From positions 1-64,000 of the forward strand of contig CAXBPY010000002.1 of NCBI GenBank assembly GCA_963977675.1: a stretch of DNA of 64,000 bases, given 5' to 3'. The stretch is from CAXBPY01 sp003455275. Its GTDB lineage: Bacteria; Bacteroidota; Bacteroidia; Chitinophagales; UBA10324. Each line of letters starts with the position of its first letter. Positions within the stretch are counted from its first letter, which is position 1. Made by a program: the position numbers and the translations under genes. Shown here piece by piece: positions 60,145 through 64,000 of this stretch. The notes below the pieces were generated by a model. The model did no database searches, was not told the origin of the DNA, and worked only from the letters and a program-made list of their open reading frames with translations.

Positions 60145-61629
60145 AGGCAGAAATATTTTTTAATACTTGTATGTATTTTTTATGGGGGAGTTTTGTTTTC
60201 ATGCAAAACTGATTTGAAAGGAAATCTTAAAAACAATCTGACTCCTGAAACACATACGGTGGTGGATACAATTATCCGGATTGGTGCAGACCGAATGAAT
60301 GCCCAGGTTGAATTGAAATGGTGGGGCGATGACGCCGACGGATTTATAAAAGGATATGAATTCTCTTTTGACAGCGTGATTACAAGTTCAACACATTGGG
60401 TTTTTACTTCGAATCAGGACAGCACTTTCATTCTCACGATTCCACCCGGAAAAGACACAATTGATTTTACATTCTGGGTGCGGGCCATTGACAATCTGGG
60501 CTCTCCGGATCCAACTCCCGCGCATTTGGGATTGCCAATAAAAAATTCTCCTCCTTCCGTTCAGTTTATTTCTGCAACCAACAATCCGGTTATTTCATTT
60601 CCTGTTGTCAGGTTTTATTGGAAAGGTACGGATCCGGATGGCGACGAAAATCTTTCACGATACGAAATCTGCTGGAATGATACAGCTCAAACGCCTTACT
60701 CAATCGATGTCATTGCTTCGAGCGCAACCTTCATTGCCTCAACATTTTCCACAACCTCTCCTTCAAGCAATGTGTACCTCAATAACGATTTGACAGCACA
60801 GCCGTTCCTGATGAGCGGAATGATTTTGAATGACACTAACCTTCTTTACATACGCGCAGTGGACAAAGCAGAAGCAAAATCGGCATTCATTTCTTCTTAC
60901 AAAATATTTATTAAGAAACCACACTCTTCTAATCTTGTGGTGGAAGCTTATACCTCACCGGCACAGAGTGCCTCTGCGCTTACTTTTTATTCTCAAAACC
61001 TGACCGCATCGGGTGTCGCTGATTTTGATACATTGAATTTGTTTCAACAACAAGGCGGCGTTTATACTCAGCTTGCTCCGGATAACATTACTCAGTCGAG
61101 AATTTTTTCTTTGTTTAATCACATTGTTTGGTTTAGTAATGATGCTTCGAAATCACTATCACTCGGGCAGCGAACGCTTGATAATTTTTTCAATGCAAAC
61201 GGAAAACTTTTTATGGCGGTTTATGTCTCATCTACTTTTGATGAGCAATCGACCTTTCTTGATTTCACTCCTGTTCAATCGCTGGTAGCTTATAGTGATA
61301 CTGCCCTGATACTTCAAGATACTTCCAGTGTGTTTTCGCAACAGAGCGGTTATCCTGATTTAAAAAGTTCTGTCATCATCAGCAATGTGAAACCTTTCAA
61401 TCTTATCACGGGTTCCACTCCGATTTATAATGCCAATCTGATAGGTAAAAAGATCAGTACTAACTTTTTGTTTCCATGGAGCGGCGCTTCCACTGTGATG
61501 GCTTCAAAAACCAATCAGAGCGGTCAGATAAATTTTATTTTCTCTTCGCTCGAATTGCAAAAGCTCAATGGACTGAGCAATGCAGCTCAGTTATTTCAGA
61601 AATTATTTGTGACTGAGTTAGGAATGTGA
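60142..61629 (+). CDS. Large hypothetical surface/periplasmic lipoprotein
   Basis: 495 aa starting at a GTG (MRQKYFLILVCIFYGGVLFS, then Cys at 21). The lipobox is LFSC. Residues about 35-135 and 140-250 are beta-sandwich repeats of Fn3/Ig type (DGFIKGYEFSFDSV, then TFWVRAIDNLGSPDPTPA; WKGTDPDGDENLSRYEICW, YIRAVDKAEAKSAFISSYKI). The C-terminal half (LVVEAYTSPAQSASALTFYS and onward) is of unknown fold. No T9SS tag is seen. It overlaps purN (TGATG). Function unknown. Confidence 0.65.
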   Translation: MRQKYFLILVCIFYGGVLFSCKTDLKGNLKNNLTPETHTVVDTIIRIGADRMNAQVELKWWGDDADGFIKGYEFSFDSVITSSTHWVFTSNQDSTFILTIPPGKDTIDFTFWVRAIDNLGSPDPTPAHLGLPIKNSPPSVQFISATNNPVISFPVVRFYWKGTDPDGDENLSRYEICWNDTAQTPYSIDVIASSATFIASTFSTTSPSSNVYLNNDLTAQPFLMSGMILNDTNLLYIRAVDKAEAKSAFISSYKIFIKKPHSSNLVVEAYTSPAQSASALTFYSQNLTASGVADFDTLNLFQQQGGVYTQLAPDNITQSRIFSLFNHIVWFSNDASKSLSLGQRTLDNFFNANGKLFMAVYVSSTFDEQSTFLDFTPVQSLVAYSDTALILQDTSSVFSQQSGYPDLKSSVIISNVKPFNLITGSTPIYNANLIGKKISTNFLFPWSGASTVMASKTNQSGQINFIFSSLELQKLNGLSNAAQLFQKLFVTELGM

Positions 61630-62198
61630 TGAACAAAAAACACATTGCCATTTTCGCTTCAGGTAAGGGAAGCAATGCTCAAAAACTAATTCAGCATTTC
61701 AGAAATAATTCATCTGCAGAAATTTCGCTCATTGTTTGTAATAACGAAAAAGCGGAAGTGCTTCAAATTGCTTCAGCAGAAAAAATTCCTTCGTTCCTGA
61801 TTTCAAAAAATGATTCACTGCAAAAACTGATTTCGGAATTAAGAAATCATCAGATCGATTTCATTGTGCTCGCCGGCTACTTGTTGCTTATTCCAGCAGA
61901 GCTGATAAAAGAATTTCCCAACCGGATTATTAATATTCATCCGGCGCTGCTTCCTAAGTTTGGTGGTAAGGGTATGTATGGAATGAAAGTTCATGAAGCC
62001 GTAAAAAGTTCTGAAGAAAAAAAGTCAGGCATTACCATTCATTTTGTGAATGAAGAATTTGATAAGGGAAAAATTATTTTTCAGGCAGAAGTATTGTTGA
62101 ATGAAAATGATTCACCCCAAACTATTGCACAGAAAGTTCAGCAACTCGAACATGAACATTTTGCAAGGGAAATTGAAAAGATTATTTCTACTGGCTAA
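61629..62198 (+). CDS. purN: Phosphoribosylglycinamide formyltransferase
   Basis: Transfers a formyl group from 10-formyl-THF to GAR in purine synthesis. 189 aa from the ATG at 61629. Motifs: FASGKGSNAQKLI (GAR/phosphate loop), NIHPALLPKFGGKGMYG (catalytic His) and GITIHFVNEEFDKGKIIFQ (catalytic Asp). It overlaps the lipoprotein stop by one base and the convergent L,D-transpeptidase gene by 11 bases. Confidence 0.93.
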   Translation: MNKKHIAIFASGKGSNAQKLIQHFRNNSSAEISLIVCNNEKAEVLQIASAEKIPSFLISKNDSLQKLISELRNHQIDFIVLAGYLLLIPAELIKEFPNRIINIHPALLPKFGGKGMYGMKVHEAVKSSEEKKSGITIHFVNEEFDKGKIIFQAEVLLNENDSPQTIAQKVQQLEHEHFAREIEKIISTG

Positions 62199-62850
62199 TC
62201 ATCCAAAGAAGGACGGGTTTTTTAGAAGCAGATAAAAGTGTATCAAGCTTCATCATAAAATTGTTTGATACAGCCGGACAACCCCAGCTTTCCGGAGCTC
62301 CTTCAGGATAAAGCTCATCATCCGGAACTATCTCCCATGAGTGCAGCACAATTGTGCGGTCGTAGGCATTAGAGTTCGTTGAATCCAACCCATACAAAAG
62401 ATATTTCACATGCATTCCAAAAACACTGTAGCCGCGCTCACCGATTTTATACTTTCCAAGTGAAGAGCAATGACTTTCAGGAATATTACTGAAAACAGGT
62501 TTGGTTTTAGAATCAGTGGTTTGCCAGCCGTTTGCTCCGCAGCCATGAGTCACTAAACCTGAAGCAGAAATATTTTTGGTTTTAAAATTCCAGACTGCAA
62601 ATCTTTTTTTTCCTGAATGAACACTCATATCGGCAATGAAACAGAAATCAGTGTTAAATTTTTTTTGCGAACAAAACATTAATGCCTTCTCTCCATATTT
62701 CGCAAGGCGCGCTGTATCTAGAATGTTAATTTGCTCCTCGGTTGCGGTCTTATTTTTTCCGGTGCCACTTATTTCAGCGCAATTGGAAAACAAGAACAGG
62801 GGAATCATAACACGGTACAAAAACTCTGAAGCACGAATTGAATACTTCAT
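62188..62850 (-). CDS. Murein L,D-transpeptidase-type lipoprotein/exported protein (YkuD_2)
   Basis: 220 aa, with an N-terminal hydrophobic segment ending in LFLFSNC (possible lipobox). The catalytic pattern of the YkuD_2 family is visible: LHSWEIVPDDELYPEGAPES, followed by WGCPAVS with the nucleophile Cys, plus a GCGANGWQT segment and FGMHVKYLLYG upstream. These proteins form 3-3 cross-links or attach proteins to peptidoglycan. Active-site residues look complete. Its 3' end overlaps purN by 11 bases. Confidence 0.85.
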   Translation of the reverse strand: MKYSIRASEFLYRVMIPLFLFSNCAEISGTGKNKTATEEQINILDTARLAKYGEKALMFCSQKKFNTDFCFIADMSVHSGKKRFAVWNFKTKNISASGLVTHGCGANGWQTTDSKTKPVFSNIPESHCSSLGKYKIGERGYSVFGMHVKYLLYGLDSTNSNAYDRTIVLHSWEIVPDDELYPEGAPESWGCPAVSNNFMMKLDTLLSASKKPVLLWMISQ

Positions 62851-62947
62851 GAAACAATTTGATATTATCCAACGAAATATTTCTTAAGAAATTATTCAAG
62901 ATCAAATCTTTTCCAAAGAAAAAAAGTCATTTTGCTGATTCACAATT

Positions 62948-64000
62948 TCATCTTAATAAAGTTACATATGATGAAATTGCGCTTTTAATAAACGGTTTTA
63001 GGTTTTCTCCTGCTTGCATGATTAAATCTGTATCCATTGGAAATGCAGCTGGCAGTGTGTGTTGCAGCTTGGCGCGACTTGCATCACTCAGTGCATTCAA
63101 ATCTCCAATCGCAGTAGCGCTGATATATTGAAAATTGGCTACGGAACTTACCGGCACAGACTGTATCAGTTCATTATTTGCTGTGAAGAATTGAACCACT
63201 GCTCCAATTGTCGATTCTTTTTTCTGAACGGTTTCAATAACATCGCATGAAATTGTTTTATACTTTTTTGTTTTAATGTCGTTACCCAAACTATCCTTCA
63301 TTACATTTCCTTTTGCATCCAGCACATATTCCCAGCCATCTTCTACCTTTTTAGAATCAGTGTATTTATTCTTCAATACCTGCTCCGGGCCGGCTTCGAT
63401 TCTGCTAAGTTTTACCAGAACACGATAACCGTAATAAACTGAAGTATCAGCCTTTTCATCAAATTTCACCCAGAAAGAATTCAGACCAATCAGATCAATA
63501 GTGGTGAGTTCCTTTTCTAATCCAACAGGCATAACAGTTTCTGAAAGATTGGCAACCTGAAGTATAACATGGCTAAGGCCGGCTTCATAGGCTCGTTGCA
63601 GCTGTGCATTTGTGTCACGAAAATTTGGATAGAGCTCATTAGTGCGCAGCAATTCATTGTATGCATCGCGTGCATCGAAACGGTTTTTTGTTTCAAGCAA
63701 TTTCATGGCGTGTGTGTAGAGATATTCTGCTGCCTTTGTTTTAGCATCTATTAAATCATTGTCGTTAATATTTTGAAAGACCGCATCACGATTCTTGCTT
63801 GTAATATGGATTGGCAACACGGGAGAAACCAAAATGTATCGTTGACGAATTCCATCGAGTGTGTTATAAATATTTTCTAAGTAAACAGGATTACCGGTCT
63901 TCTTCCAAAAATTAATTTGCTGCATGTCACGCGCATAAGCTTTTGCATATGCCTCTTCAAGAAGTAACCCGTATTTATCCTTGCCTTCATTATTACGAAC
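62948..64000 (-). CDS. Unknown protein, N-terminus beyond the window
   Basis: The frame is open to the right edge with no stop, so the gene starts outside the window. The visible part is 350 residues to the stop at 62948. It has a helical, TPR-like opening (KTKAAEYLYTHAMKLLETKN, then FDARDAYNELLRTNELYPNF), then a beta-rich region with the Ser/Lys-rich DVIETVQKKESTIGAVVQFF and IQSVPVSSVANFQYISATAI. I do not recognise a family; a periplasmic or envelope protein is plausible from composition only. Confidence 0.6.
   Translation of the reverse strand, partial: VRNNEGKDKYGLLLEEAYAKAYARDMQQINFWKKTGNPVYLENIYNTLDGIRQRYILVSPVLPIHITSKNRDAVFQNINDNDLIDAKTKAAEYLYTHAMKLLETKNRFDARDAYNELLRTNELYPNFRDTNAQLQRAYEAGLSHVILQVANLSETVMPVGLEKELTTIDLIGLNSFWVKFDEKADTSVYYGYRVLVKLSRIEAGPEQVLKNKYTDSKKVEDGWEYVLDAKGNVMKDSLGNDIKTKKYKTISCDVIETVQKKESTIGAVVQFFTANNELIQSVPVSSVANFQYISATAIGDLNALSDASRAKLQHTLPAAFPMDTDLIMQAGENLKPFIKSAISSYVTLLR

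Overview
This is a densely coding, AT-rich chromosomal window from a member of the Bacteroidota, probably class Bacteroidia and an environmental lineage. The evidence is: type IX secretion (T9SS) C-terminal sorting domains; a SprE/PorW lipoprotein, a GldM C-domain protein and a PorV/PorQ-family protein; a Bacteroidota-type porin; ribosomal protein THX; a cytochrome b558-type succinate dehydrogenase; TAnnTTTG-type -7 promoter boxes; and few Shine-Dalgarno sequences. I see no rRNA, tRNA, CRISPR, IS element, integrase or phage gene. No gap between genes exceeds 300 bases (the longest is about 285). The window reads as ordinary core chromosome rather than an island.

Layout. 1-2464 (-): sdhC-sdhA, running off the left edge. 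2555-5800 (-): a GldM-C-like secreted protein, dxr and rseP. 5884-8084: a small lipoprotein (+), then adk-obgE (-). 8371-11441 (+): a fatty acid desaturase and a secreted PQQ-type sugar dehydrogenase. 11507-15754 (-): Nif3, zinc-ribbon, TPR and DUF4197 proteins. 15838-19607 (+): lpxK, a purine nucleoside phosphorylase and a porin. 19604-21990: a SiaABC-like partner-switch module (receiver-PP2C phosphatase, SiaB-like kinase, SiaC-like target). 22030-26945 (-): sprE/porW and PBP1A. 27179-30356: plsC (+) against a histidine kinase / response regulator / lipoprotein cluster (-). 30469-34469: an AlkB-type hydroxylase (-), two T9SS cargo proteins sharing an N-terminal module (+), and THX (+). 34545-36702 (-): LUD protein, lpxH and a propeller protein, overlapping end to end. 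36862-41152 (+): a peptide-type ABC importer without its ATPase, plus DUF4286. 41209-44118 (-): PBP1C and lptC. 44296-51331: a START-like protein with a histone-H1-like tail (+), an unknown protein (-), then an lptF / PAP2 / GT39 / DUF2851 / PspC / OsmC run (+). 51407-54724 (+): a seven-heme cytochrome with TPRs and an APC permease. 54728-59355 (-): a PorV/PorQ-family protein and propeller lipoprotein; serC and a cystathionine gamma-synthase-like enzyme. 59435-64000: an O-methyltransferase, a surface lipoprotein and purN (+), then an L,D-transpeptidase and a truncated unknown protein (-).

Theme. Much of the window builds or uses the cell envelope: lipid A and LPS (lpxK, lpxH, lptC, lptF, PAP2, GT39), peptidoglycan (PBP1A, PBP1C, L,D-transpeptidase), membrane lipid (plsC, desaturase), envelope proteolysis (rseP) and T9SS parts with their cargo. 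I found no clearly undescribed multi-gene system. The best candidates for a second look are the receiver-fused SiaABC-like switch, the H1-like START protein, the paired T9SS cargo genes, the stand-alone GldM C-domain protein, the PorV-like/propeller pair and several probable leaderless promoters.
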